Of a stretch of DNA of 64,000 nucleotides, positions 1-8,052 are shown piece after piece. Under the pieces are notes generated by a model. It searched no databases. It was not told the origin of the DNA and saw only the letters and a program-made list of their open reading frames with translations. The stretch spans positions 1 to 64,000 of the forward strand of contig JAAAOB010000133.1 of the NCBI GenBank assembly GCA_009909035.1. The letters run 5' to 3'. Both the position numbers and the translations under genes were made by a program. The DNA comes from Bacteroidota bacterium. GTDB taxonomy: Bacteria > Bacteroidota > Rhodothermia > Balneolales > Balneolaceae. Position 1 is the stretch's first letter; each line of letters opens with the position of its first letter.

Positions 1-411
1 GCCTAAGACATACAAGGCCCAATTATTTTACAACGAAAAATCACTCAAATTGAAACATTTATTGGAATCCTTATTTTCTCACAGCCTCTCCAGAGGGGAC
101 AGACAATAGAGCGTTCAGCGGAATTGTCAGGGGTGTGTCCCTCCGCATCCCGCAATTCCCGGACCTCTAGTACCGTTACCACTTAATTTATATAGTGAAA
201 TTTGTGAGGGAAATCACTTATTTGACGGTCATTTACCCATGCTTCCGCCTTACTAATTAAGTGGTAACGGCACTATAACCTACTCATACTTAAAAAAAAC
301 CGACGACCCGATAATCCGAGAAACTGGTGAACCGACGAAGTCTACCTTCTTCCATTAAATTGTTTGTCAATTTATACGATTCAACGATAACGACAGCGTG
401 CAAACCCACTC
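1..411. other. Non-coding window start
   Basis: No convincing coding sequence lies between the window edge and the TonB-family stop codon at 412. The stretch is AT-rich and holds the inverted-repeat element at 168-275. The rest is unassigned. The 64-codon minus-strand ORF covering 290-484 overlaps the end of the TonB gene and resembles nothing. Confidence 0.6.
168..275. repeat. MITE-like element with 21 bp terminal inverted repeats
   Basis: The 21 bases at 168-188 are the reverse complement of 255-275 with one mismatch (20 of 21 match). They enclose 66 bp of unique sequence. Each outer end carries a TA dinucleotide (168-169 and 274-275), which could be the duplicated target of an IS630/Tc1-mariner-type insertion. 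There is no transposase reading frame inside, so this would be a non-autonomous element. The repeat is seen directly; the element type is inference. Confidence 0.6.
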
Positions 412-1092
412 TCAATAATTGAACCGCTGGCGTGTGTAGGCTTTGACCGGTTCGCCATCCTGGCGGGCAGGGCGAAATCGCCACTGGAGGGCGGCGCGGA
501 GCACGGCGTCCATCAGGCCGTGTTCAATAAACGGGACCACCTCATACTCCCCGTCGCCGGTATATTTTCGGATCTCCACGATCGAGGCCTCTTCCACACG
601 GCCATCCTTATCCACCAGGAAATTGACAATCATCTCCACATTTCCTTTTAGCTCGCCGGGCACATCCTCCGGGGTGCTCGCCTCGACAATTCGCACGACC
701 GTCGGTGGTATTTGCGGGTTGGAGACGATCGCGCTCTCCTCGCCCTCCCTTGAGGTTCCTGTTCCCGGCTCAAGATCGGGCATCTCCGGAACATCAAGAT
801 CTAAGTCTACATCCAGCTCGATCTCAATTACCTCATCCGACGGTACCGGCTGCGGCACCTGGGGACGCGGAGGCGGGGGCGGCGAAGAGATCTGCTCGGT
901 GATCATCACTTCATCAATCAACACCTGGTCCTGCGGCGGATCCACCTGGTACACTTCCGGCTCCATGGCCTCTTCAGGCCAGAACCTGACCAGCAGTACC
1001 AGCAGAAGCTGGACTGCGATCACCGCAACCAGTACCCGGTTGATGTAGTTTGATTCGGATTCTTGATTTTTCAATGGATGCTGAGGTAACAA
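412..1092 (-). CDS. TonB-family energy-transducing protein
   Basis: A 226-residue protein with the layout of TonB: a short cytoplasmic N-terminus, one membrane segment at about residues 18-37, a periplasmic stretch with a proline cluster (71-83) and acidic repeats, and a C-terminal TonB domain from about 148. The C-terminal signature is visible: VDKDGRVEEASIVE, then ALQWRFRPA and GEPVKAY. The family couples the proton motive force, through ExbB/ExbD, to outer-membrane receptors or other envelope work. No exbB, exbD or TonB-dependent receptor is adjacent, so the partner cannot be named. The gene stands alone between two non-coding repeat-bearing regions. The start is the first ATG ahead of the membrane segment. 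Confidence 0.88.
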   Translation of the reverse strand: MLPQHPLKNQESESNYINRVLVAVIAVQLLLVLLVRFWPEEAMEPEVYQVDPPQDQVLIDEVMITEQISSPPPPPRPQVPQPVPSDEVIEIELDVDLDLDVPEMPDLEPGTGTSREGEESAIVSNPQIPPTVVRIVEASTPEDVPGELKGNVEMIVNFLVDKDGRVEEASIVEIRKYTGDGEYEVVPFIEHGLMDAVLRAALQWRFRPARQDGEPVKAYTRQRFNY

Positions 1093-1339
1093 ATCAATTA
1101 TGTTGTTTTATTTCTGTACACCGTCTGACGGGCTACGTTGAGCAGATGATGTTTATTCCGGATCGCTCCGCCCTTTTGCCGTAGCAATCGAACGGAGAGT
1201 GTCGTCCACGCGGTACTCCACCGGACTGTGAACCATTTATCGAGCTGGTGCGTCAACAAAATACGAAAAGAATACACTCCGTTTAGGATGTCTTAAAAAT
1301 GTTTCTGGCTTGTGAGTGTTTTTTTATAGTCCGAGAGTT

Positions 1340-1656
1340 GTAGGTGCGAAATATACGTAGCCCTGCAAAGCAAGCAACCTATCATCACCCACGATCTCTT
1401 TTATTGAAAAGGAGAGATTCTTTTCGCAGGGTTCCGTGATTGAATTCGGGTTTCGTACTATGCCGCGCCGATGGCGCTTCTCTACATTTTGGTCTGCCTG
1501 AACCCCACAGATTCACCTTGTGAACCTGTGGGGCTACGGACATACCGCCCCGGAGCGGGGCTGGTTTATTCCCTTAAAAAGGCGAACGCCATTCATGGTA
1601 TCCAATACATCCGGACTCAAAAAGTTTAGCCCCGAAGCGGGCGTAAGCATCAGCAC
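1340..1656. repeat. 317 bp direct repeat, copy 1
   Basis: This segment matches 2041-2357 at a constant offset of 701 bases with six substitutions and no net gap, about 98 percent identity by eye. It contains the palindromes CCCCGGAGCGGGG and CCCGAAGCGGGCG and no coding sequence. The high identity suggests a recent duplication. Confidence 0.9.
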
Positions 1657-1733
1657 AGGGCATCGCCTTGTGTACTTGTCGACAGTATTCTATATCAGCC
1701 CTGAAAGGGCGAGAGCCTTCATCAAACCTGTGG
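1627..1733. repeat. About 107 bp direct repeat unit, copy 1
   Basis: This stretch recurs at 2442-2549 (offset 815, with one small gap). It carries the hairpins CCCGAAGCGGGCG, AGGGCATCGCC and CCCTGAAAGGGCG, followed by a shared ATCAAACCTGTG. It overlaps the end of the 317 bp repeat, which shows the cluster is built from a smaller unit reused in different combinations. Confidence 0.75.
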
Positions 1734-1977
1734 AGCTACGCCCATGCCGCCCAGGAGCGGGGCTGGTTTGTACCCAAAAAAAAGTGCGCCATACAATGAA
1801 TCAAATCATCTGAATCTCAAAATAAATCCTGAAAAGTATAGCTAAAAAACCGTTCACAAATCCATTCGCGGATAAGACTATACGTCATGCCCTGGATTTT
1901 TTCGCAGAGTTTCGCGGATAAAATCGCTGAGTTTCGCTGATGATAACCCAAGCACCAGCGGTGCGGCATGTCCGTAG

Positions 1978-2008
1978 CCCCTGGTCAGCGCAAAGCGATG
2001 GCCAGGGG
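1978..2008. repeat. Palindrome with 7 bp perfect arms
   Basis: CCCCTGG at 1978-1984 pairs with CCAGGGG at 2002-2008, with an inner GCGC/GCG complement around a short loop. It lies between the two 317 bp copies and belongs to the same palindromic cluster. There is no U-run beside it, so it is not an obvious terminator. Confidence 0.6.
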
Positions 2009-2040
2009 TTGCCAAACTACGCATGACAAAAGAGAGCGCC

Positions 2041-2357
2041 GTAGGTGCGAAATATACGTAGCCCTTCAAAGCAAGCAACCTATCATTACCCACGATCTCT
2101 TTTATTGAAAAGGAGAGATTCTTTTCGCAGGGTTCCGTGATTGATTTCGGGTTTCGTACTATGCCGCGCCGATGGCGCTTCTCTACATTTTGGTCTGCCT
2201 GAACCCCACAGATTCACCTTGTGAACCTGTGGGGCTACGGACATACCGCCCCGGAGCGGGGCTGGTTTATTCCTTTAAAAAGGCGAACGCCATATATGGT
2301 ATCCAATACATCCGGACTCAAAAAGTTTAGCCCCGAAGCGGGCGTAAGCATCAGCAC
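2041..2357. repeat. 317 bp direct repeat, copy 2
   Basis: Second copy of 1340-1656, with six substitutions at a fixed 701-base offset. After position 2357 the copies diverge: copy 1 continues into the AGGGCATCGCC hairpin, while copy 2 continues into a new linker and reaches that hairpin again near 2472. Confidence 0.9.
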
Positions 2358-2441
2358 TGAGGATAAGCCAGCACCAGCGGTTTCATCCCTGAAAAGGCGA
2401 CCGCCATTCATCGAATCGAGTCATCCGGGCTCAAATAAAAA

Positions 2442-2549
2442 TAGCCCCGAAGCGGGCGTAAGCATCAGCACAGGGCATCGCCCTGTGTAGTTATCGACCG
2501 TTTTTTCGGTATCAGCCCTGAAAGGGCGAGAGCCTTCATCAAACCTGTG
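2442..2549. repeat. About 107 bp direct repeat unit, copy 2
   Basis: Second copy of 1627-1733. It ends only about 17 bases from the suhB stop codon, so part of the repeat cluster would be transcribed into the 3' end of the suhB message. Confidence 0.75.
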
Positions 2550-2565
2550 TGGCCTGACCCCCTGG

Positions 2566-3372
2566 TCACTGCACGGACTCACGGAACCTGGCGGGGATAT
2601 ACTCCTTGATCTTTTTCAAAAGTTGAGCCTGGATCGTTGGATTGCCTGCCACAATTCGCTGGCCAAACAGCCAATCCTCCCGGCCTGTCCAGCCGGTAAC
2701 GATTCCACCCGCTTCACGAACAATAAGCGCCGCGGCTGCAACATCCCACGCATGGAGTGAATACTCGTAAAATCCATCAAATCTGCCGCAGGCCACACAA
2801 CAGAGATCATAGGAGGCGGCTCCCGGCCGGCGTAGTCCCTGGAGTTCACCCATCAGATGACGAAACAGGTCCAGATACGGATCTATAAGCGAGAGATCAT
2901 TATACGGAAAACCGGTAGCCACAAATGCCCGGCCCGCCTCCCCTGTTTTGGAAACGCCAATCGGTTTGCCATTGAGCTTGGCTCCCTCTCCCGCAACAGC
3001 CGTAAACTCTTCGTTCCGATTAACCTCAATCACCGCGGCCACTTTCGGCTTTTTGTTCTCCCACAACGCCACGGATACACAATAAATAGGAAAATTATGC
3101 GCAAAATTGGTTGTACCGTCGATAGGATCCACGATCCATGTTCGCTCAGCGGTCAGCATCTCCCGGTTTTCGGTCTCTTCTGCCATGATGCGATCATCCG
3201 GACACTGATTTCTCAGCAGGTTCAGAATGGCACGTTCCGTGGCCAGGTCAGCATCCGTCACCAGGTCGTGTACTCCTTTCTGACGGATGTTCAGAAGCTC
3301 GGATCGAAACCCCTGAACGGTCTCTACTCCTTTCCTTGCGGCTTTTAACGCGATGTCGATATCAGTCTGCAT
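2566..3372 (-). CDS. suhB: Inositol monophosphatase family protein
   Basis: A 268-residue phosphatase of the inositol monophosphatase/SuhB family, cytoplasmic, expected to hydrolyse inositol-1-phosphate or similar sugar phosphates with magnesium. The metal-binding signatures are all present: the glutamate pair in AEETE (E65, E66), DPIDGTTNF (D82, D85) and the C-terminal WDVAAAALIVREAGG (D210). The length is normal for the family. It is a single gene on the minus strand, with the palindromic repeat cluster directly after its stop. Family members also include 3'-phosphoadenosine and histidinol phosphatases, so substrate specificity cannot be fixed from sequence alone. Confidence 0.93.
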   Translation of the reverse strand: MQTDIDIALKAARKGVETVQGFRSELLNIRQKGVHDLVTDADLATERAILNLLRNQCPDDRIMAEETENREMLTAERTWIVDPIDGTTNFAHNFPIYCVSVALWENKKPKVAAVIEVNRNEEFTAVAGEGAKLNGKPIGVSKTGEAGRAFVATGFPYNDLSLIDPYLDLFRHLMGELQGLRRPGAASYDLCCVACGRFDGFYEYSLHAWDVAAAALIVREAGGIVTGWTGREDWLFGQRIVAGNPTIQAQLLKKIKEYIPARFRESVQ

Positions 3373-3629
3373 ACATCTGTTTTATTGTGATGATTGATTT
3401 ATCGAAGTGGGAATGTAAGAAGCCTTTCCGGAAATTACAGGACTCTTTAAACCAACCAGTTGTGATGTTAGTAGTCACGAAATGGTTAACCCCGCCCTGT
3501 TTTTTTAAATATAACCTACACAATTTTAAACTTGTTTATGCTTTGAAAACCGCTTACTATTTAGAAAATCATCAAAACAGCGCCTATAGATTAACGTTAC
3601 AAAACAGTTTTTTTAACCAGCACAATGTT

Positions 3630-4424
3630 TTGAAGCACTCGCTCTTTTTATCTATAGGCGGACTCTGTGTCTCTGTTTTTTTTGGGCTCCTGGCCGGATG
3701 CGATGACATAAGCTCTCAGCCAGAAGCTGAACCCACCTCTTTGAACTCGCTCACAATCTCGCCGAATCGCCTGCAATTTGATGCATCCGCACCAATCGGC
3801 ACCCAGGTTGTGCCATTTGACATCACGGTTACGCTTGATGATCCCCCCAACTCTGACCTTCGCTATTCTGTGGAGCGGCGGGGTGAGGTCGCCTCTTCCG
3901 GAACTCTTGACCCACAGAGCGATCGTATCTACACCACCACGTTTTCGCTTACGCTTAATACGGCCGAAAGTATGAACTTTACCGTACACGTGTTTACGGA
4001 AGGCAGACGGAGCGATCGTCTCCGGGGCAGCATAAGAGTTCGCGGACGCTCCGTGTCGCGGCCCGTCATTCTGGAGGCATTCAACACGGAAGAGGTAACG
4101 ATTCCGGATTCGGGCAATGAACGGATCGACTTTTTTGCCCGCGTAACGCACCCGGAGGACCAGGACTTTATCGATCGGGTACAATTTTTCCTGATCGACC
4201 AGCAGGGAAACCGACTTGGCGATGAGTTTGAACTATTTGACGACGGCGAACTGAATAACCCGGAGGGCCGGATTGACGAAGCGGCCGGTGATTCTCTCTA
4301 CAGCCGGGCACTCTTTATCGAACCCACAAACAACCCCGACAATGTCGACGTGTTTTATTACGCCGTTGGGGTCGATGGCCAGTCCAGCGATACAACTCAA
4401 ACTGAACTGCAAATTCTTGAGTAG
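3630..4424 (+). CDS. Secreted lipoprotein, Ig-like/unknown
   Basis: A 264-residue lipoprotein of unknown function. The frame is open from 3336, but the natural start is TTG at 3630, because it gives a typical lipoprotein signal: a KH start, a hydrophobic core and the lipobox LLAGC with the modified cysteine at residue 24. The upstream extension is AT-rich and unlike protein. After the signal the protein looks like two beta-rich extracellular domains. The second (from about residue 145) begins near PVILEAF and contains ELFDDGELNNPEG, which could bind a metal or ligand. It is the first gene of the surface-export run; the next gene starts two bases after its stop. TTG 3630 lacks an obvious Shine-Dalgarno, so ATG 3390 or 3465 cannot be fully excluded. 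Confidence 0.7.
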   Translation: MKHSLFLSIGGLCVSVFFGLLAGCDDISSQPEAEPTSLNSLTISPNRLQFDASAPIGTQVVPFDITVTLDDPPNSDLRYSVERRGEVASSGTLDPQSDRIYTTTFSLTLNTAESMNFTVHVFTEGRRSDRLRGSIRVRGRSVSRPVILEAFNTEEVTIPDSGNERIDFFARVTHPEDQDFIDRVQFFLIDQQGNRLGDEFELFDDGELNNPEGRIDEAAGDSLYSRALFIEPTNNPDNVDVFYYAVGVDGQSSDTTQTELQILE

Positions 4425-4425
4425 A

Positions 4426-6039
4426 ATGAAAAACTTTTGGCACATCTCCTGGGCACTTCTACTCCTCATGTTTGTAGCGGGCGAACTGCGCGCCCAGCAT
4501 TTTGGCCCCATACCTGATCGTTTTGAAACCCTTCGGCAAAACTCCGTCACATCACTCGAAAGTACCGGTTCCAGGCTCTGGATAGGTCCCGGTTTGAACA
4601 GGATTGACGAAAATAGCCCCGATATCTTCATCCCCGAAACGGCCGACAGCGTGTTCGATGGCCGCGGGCGGGTATTTTCTCTGGAAGCTGATGGCGACCG
4701 TGTTGTAGCGGGACTTGGATTCAATACCGAATCCGGTGAGAGTTCGGTTCAAACAGCTATGGGATTTTATGAAACGCTCGATAACGGGTCCAGCTGGCGC
4801 TTCATCCCGTTTCCGCTTGATCCGCCGCCTCCGGAGGATGCAGACTGCACAGCCGCGTCGGTGGGTCCCCCATGCGATCTTGAGTTTACCTATGGCGATC
4901 AAACCTATATTCAAACCCGGATTACGGTTCCGCAGCAGTCTCCGCCGTTCGAAACCGATATGAAAGGAGAAACTATCATGGCGGCCGCCTGGGCATCCGG
5001 CATTTTGCGAAGCCTTGACGGCGGAGAGACCTGGGAACGGCTTATCCTTCCCCCCTCATCGGTTCGGGAATTCACCCCGGATAACGTCTACCAGTGGAAT
5101 TCTCAAACCGGTTCAGGTGAGTCTGTCAATCGATACGACCCTCGCAGCGACAATAACCTGCTGGGGTTTGGCCTTTTGATTGATTCTGAGAACCGGGTCT
5201 GGGCGGGAACGGCCGGCGGGATCAATGTATCCGAAAATGCGCTGACGGCACCACGCGAGCAGATCTCATGGACACGGATTGGCGCTGACGGCGAACCCGA
5301 CGGACTTCTTGGAAACTGGGTTGTCAATATTCGGCAGCAGCCAGGTACCAACAGAATATGGATGACCAACTGGAACGCCAGCAACAGCCCGGACGACCGC
5401 TTTGGGCTGGTCTATACGGATGATGGCGGAGAGACCTTCCGCCAGTTTCTTGAAGGTGAACGGATAAACGATATCGGGTTTCACAATGGAAAAATTTACG
5501 CCGCGGCCGATCGCGGGCTCTTCATCTCTGCGGATGACGGCGAGACCTGGCGACGGATTGGTCAAATCAGAAGTTCAAATCAATTCATTAAAGCCGACGC
5601 TGAATATTTTGCGCTATCCTCTGCCGGGGGAAAGATCTGGGTCGGATCATCCGACGGATTGGCCTCCTCGTCCGACGGTGGTGAAAATTGGTCGATCCTG
5701 CGTGTAAATGTTCCGCTCCGCGATGGCACCATTTACCAGGAGGATGCCCCCAATGTCGACACGTATGCCTATCCTAATCCCTTTTCGCCCGATGTACACG
5801 ATCTTGTGCGAATAAAATACGGCATCGAAAAAAGCGGCAGCAGCACGCTCCGGATCTTCGATTTTGCAATGAATAAAGTGTTTGAACAACGATCCGGTCA
5901 AGTCACCCAATCCGGATCGTACGAATTTACCTGGAACGGGACCGATGGCTCTGGCCGAGTCGTGGCTGCAGGCTCCTACATTTACGTAATTGACACGCCC
6001 GGCGGCCGGGTGGACGGAAAAATATTACTGATTGATTGA
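4426..6039 (+). CDS. Asp-box propeller protein with type IX-style sorting domain
   Basis: A 537-residue secreted protein. The start at ATG 4426 gives a clean signal peptide ending in LRAQ at about residue 24. The middle is a beta-propeller with repeated Asp-box/BNR motifs of the form S-x-D-x-G-x-T-W (SLDGGETW, YTDDGGETF, SADDGETW, SSDGGENW), as in sialidase-like and photosystem-assembly-type propellers. From about residue 445 a FlgD-like C-terminal domain begins with YAYPNPFSP and runs to the end with GSYIYVIDTPGG and GKILLID. In Bacteroidota such domains direct export by the type IX system and surface attachment. The next gene overlaps its TGA. No sialidase catalytic set is visible, so an enzymatic role is not claimed. 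Confidence 0.85.
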   Translation: MKNFWHISWALLLLMFVAGELRAQHFGPIPDRFETLRQNSVTSLESTGSRLWIGPGLNRIDENSPDIFIPETADSVFDGRGRVFSLEADGDRVVAGLGFNTESGESSVQTAMGFYETLDNGSSWRFIPFPLDPPPPEDADCTAASVGPPCDLEFTYGDQTYIQTRITVPQQSPPFETDMKGETIMAAAWASGILRSLDGGETWERLILPPSSVREFTPDNVYQWNSQTGSGESVNRYDPRSDNNLLGFGLLIDSENRVWAGTAGGINVSENALTAPREQISWTRIGADGEPDGLLGNWVVNIRQQPGTNRIWMTNWNASNSPDDRFGLVYTDDGGETFRQFLEGERINDIGFHNGKIYAAADRGLFISADDGETWRRIGQIRSSNQFIKADAEYFALSSAGGKIWVGSSDGLASSSDGGENWSILRVNVPLRDGTIYQEDAPNVDTYAYPNPFSPDVHDLVRIKYGIEKSGSSTLRIFDFAMNKVFEQRSGQVTQSGSYEFTWNGTDGSGRVVAAGSYIYVIDTPGGRVDGKILLID

Positions 6040-7094
6040 TGATGAATAGAATGAAATGGATCAGCATCCCCTTACTACCTCTGTTCTGCATCCTCCTGTT
6101 TGCAGGAGAGATCACTGCGCAATCGGCCGGCTTTGCGGGATCATTCAGCCGTATGGGATTTGCACCGCGCGGGATGGCCATGGGGAACGCCTTTACAGCG
6201 GTGCACCAGGAGGGGGCGTTCGGGTACTACAACCCCGCGCTTACCGCCCGGCCCGGTGATAAGATTTCGTTGGATTTTTCAAGTGCAGCCCTGGCATTCG
6301 ATCGCCGGCTGCACATGGTAAATACCCATTTCCAGCTCCCGCCATCCGCCGGAATTTCCGTGGCACTGATCAACGCATCCGTGAGTAACATTGACGGACG
6401 CTCTCAAAGCGGCTTTTCAACGGAAACGCTCTCTACCAACCAATACCAGCTGCTTTCCAGTTTCGGCATCCGGTTCAGCAACACTTTTTGGGGAGGTATC
6501 GGGATCAAGTTTAATATCTCCGATTTTCATGACGAGATCTCCAGCAATACCTCCATTGGCGTTGATGCGGGGTTCTACAAACAGCTTGGGACACTCGGCC
6601 TGGGCCTGGCCGTGCAGGATCTTTTTGGATCCACACAGTACGACACCTCCGAACTGTTTGGCGTCAACGTTGGGGGGTCCCGGAGCAACTCCTTTCCTAC
6701 ACGATTTAAATTCGGGTCATCGTATATCCCCTCATCCATTCCTAATCTGCTGGTAAGCGCCGAGTACGAGGTACAGGTGCTGGAATCCGAGATCAGGCGT
6801 GAATCCACCGAGCTGGTGGAAGGACAGCCGCGAACGGTCATTTCGCGGGAAGAGGTGACCACCAATTCCCAGTTTGTTCGGTTTGGCACCCGCTACGACG
6901 TCCACCCGAGAGTGTCGCTCCGTGCCGGTGTCCAGGGCCTGGACCTGAACCATGACGTTAACATTCAACCAAGTGCAGGTTTTTCCGTACATTTACCGCT
7001 CGACCGCTTCACACCGTCCGTTGATTACGCCTACGTACGCGAGCCGTCGAACATTACGACCATGCATGTATTTTCAATTCGTCTGCAATTATGA
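6039..7094 (+). CDS. PorV/PorQ-family outer-membrane barrel protein
   Basis: About 351 residues with a signal peptide ending in ITAQS. The N-terminal signature after cleavage (FSRMGFAPRGMAMGNAF, then GAFGYYNPAL) is that of the PorV/PorQ (UPF0164-like) barrels. The rest alternates in the pattern of an outer-membrane beta-barrel and ends in an aromatic/hydrophobic strand (FSIRLQL). In Porphyromonas, PorV shuttles type IX cargo to the sortase PorU on the outer membrane. The start is ATG 6039, whose A is the last base of the preceding stop, or ATG 6042. The TTG at 6036 is also in frame but is unlikely. The next gene overlaps by four bases, so the two barrels are probably co-translated. Confidence 0.82.
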   Translation: MMNRMKWISIPLLPLFCILLFAGEITAQSAGFAGSFSRMGFAPRGMAMGNAFTAVHQEGAFGYYNPALTARPGDKISLDFSSAALAFDRRLHMVNTHFQLPPSAGISVALINASVSNIDGRSQSGFSTETLSTNQYQLLSSFGIRFSNTFWGGIGIKFNISDFHDEISSNTSIGVDAGFYKQLGTLGLGLAVQDLFGSTQYDTSELFGVNVGGSRSNSFPTRFKFGSSYIPSSIPNLLVSAEYEVQVLESEIRRESTELVEGQPRTVISREEVTTNSQFVRFGTRYDVHPRVSLRAGVQGLDLNHDVNIQPSAGFSVHLPLDRFTPSVDYAYVREPSNITTMHVFSIRLQL

Positions 7095-8041
7095 AGTTCA
7101 TCCTATCTCTACTCTTTACAATTGGAATCCTGACACAGACAGCCGCTGGTCAGAATGCAGGCAGCGGCATGGATTTTCTGAATATTGCACCGTCTGCCAA
7201 TCAGCTCTCACTGTCCGAGGCCAGCAGCTCAACGCTAACCGGCGCTTCAGCGCTCTATTCAAACCCCGCACTTCTGGTGATGGAACCCTCTTCAAGCATT
7301 GAGCTGACCTACACACTCTGGATTGCCGATGTTAACAACCAGTTTGCAAGCGCCAATTTTCTGCAGGATGGGTATGCACTCGCCTTCGGGGTCTACAATT
7401 CACGATCGAATGATTTTGAAGCCCGGGATCAGCCCGGCCCGTCCCAGGGTGATTTTTCCATCAGCTACCTGTCGCTTTCGGGTGCAGCGGCCTACAGATT
7501 TGGGCCGGTCTCCGCCGGCATTACCGCCCAGTTTCTGCGCGAGGAGGTGTTCCAGCTCAGGGCCAACGGGTATGCCATCAACGCCGGTCTCGCGGCAGAA
7601 CTGATTGACAACCGGGTGAGACTGGGTGCTGCTGTTCAAAATCTTGGCGAGATGGATGAGCTGGATGTGGAGTCAACAACCCTTCCATCCACTTTCCGGC
7701 TCGGGGCAACGGCTGACCTGCTTGAATTTACCACACCGGGAGCCAACGACCTGCCGATTTTGGTTTCGGTGCACACTGAATGGATTCAGCCTCTTGAAGA
7801 TTTACCCACCTCCGATTTTACCGACCGAGGGGATAACGACGACTTTTTCAGCCTTGCCGGCAGCGTTGATATTGCCGACCTGTTTGACCTGAGAGGGGGA
7901 TACAAATTTGGGCCCACCGAGCGCCCCGTCAGCTTTGGTCTTGGCCTCAATATTGAGCCGGTTACCGTTAATTACGCCGTCCTGCCGTTCTCTACCGGGT
8001 TTGGCTGGGCTCACTCGATCGGACTTCAATTCTATTTTTGA
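7091..8041 (+). CDS. Second PorV/PorQ-like barrel protein
   Basis: A 316-residue protein with a signal peptide ending near TAAGQ, then the family-like opening GMDFLNIAPSANQLSLSEA followed by ASALYSNPALL. The remaining sequence is a barrel-like alternation of polar and hydrophobic residues ending in IGLQFYF, with a terminal phenylalanine as expected for outer-membrane insertion. It begins with ATGA overlapping the stop of the first barrel. It is more divergent than its neighbour, so it is better regarded as a paralogue with possibly different cargo. The pair follows a sorting-domain protein and precedes polysaccharide genes. Confidence 0.75.
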   Translation: MKFILSLLFTIGILTQTAAGQNAGSGMDFLNIAPSANQLSLSEASSSTLTGASALYSNPALLVMEPSSSIELTYTLWIADVNNQFASANFLQDGYALAFGVYNSRSNDFEARDQPGPSQGDFSISYLSLSGAAAYRFGPVSAGITAQFLREEVFQLRANGYAINAGLAAELIDNRVRLGAAVQNLGEMDELDVESTTLPSTFRLGATADLLEFTTPGANDLPILVSVHTEWIQPLEDLPTSDFTDRGDNDDFFSLAGSVDIADLFDLRGGYKFGPTERPVSFGLGLNIEPVTVNYAVLPFSTGFGWAHSIGLQFYF

Positions 8042-8052
8042 ATCTCCTGCCA

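Larger units (their letters stand above)
1093..2565. other. Non-coding palindromic repeat cluster
   Basis: About 1.47 kb between the TonB-family gene and suhB holds no credible gene. It is filled with short palindromic units of the kind CCCCGGAGCGGGG, CCCGAAGCGGGCG, CCCTGAAAGGGCG and AGGGCATCGCCCT, interspersed with linkers. Two 317 bp copies (1340-1656 and 2041-2357) and a shorter shared unit (1627-1733 and 2442-2549) account for most of it. Apparent ORFs here translate the repeats into phrases such as GYGHTAPERGW and SPEAGVSIS and are not genes. Similar GC-rich palindromes recur between genes in many Bacteroidota. Their relation to REP-like sequences mobilised by RAYT transposases is only an inference, since no transposase is present. 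Confidence 0.75.

Noticed and set aside
443-1048. 201-codon plus-strand ORF opposite the TonB-family gene
   Set aside because: It is serine-rich antisense of a gene with clear TonB domain signatures on the other strand.
1520-2490. Plus-strand ORFs of 97 and 89 codons in the repeat cluster
   Set aside because: They translate the repeated palindromes (GYGHTAPERGW, SPEAGVSIS) and are near-copies of each other. There is no start context or family, so they are not genes.
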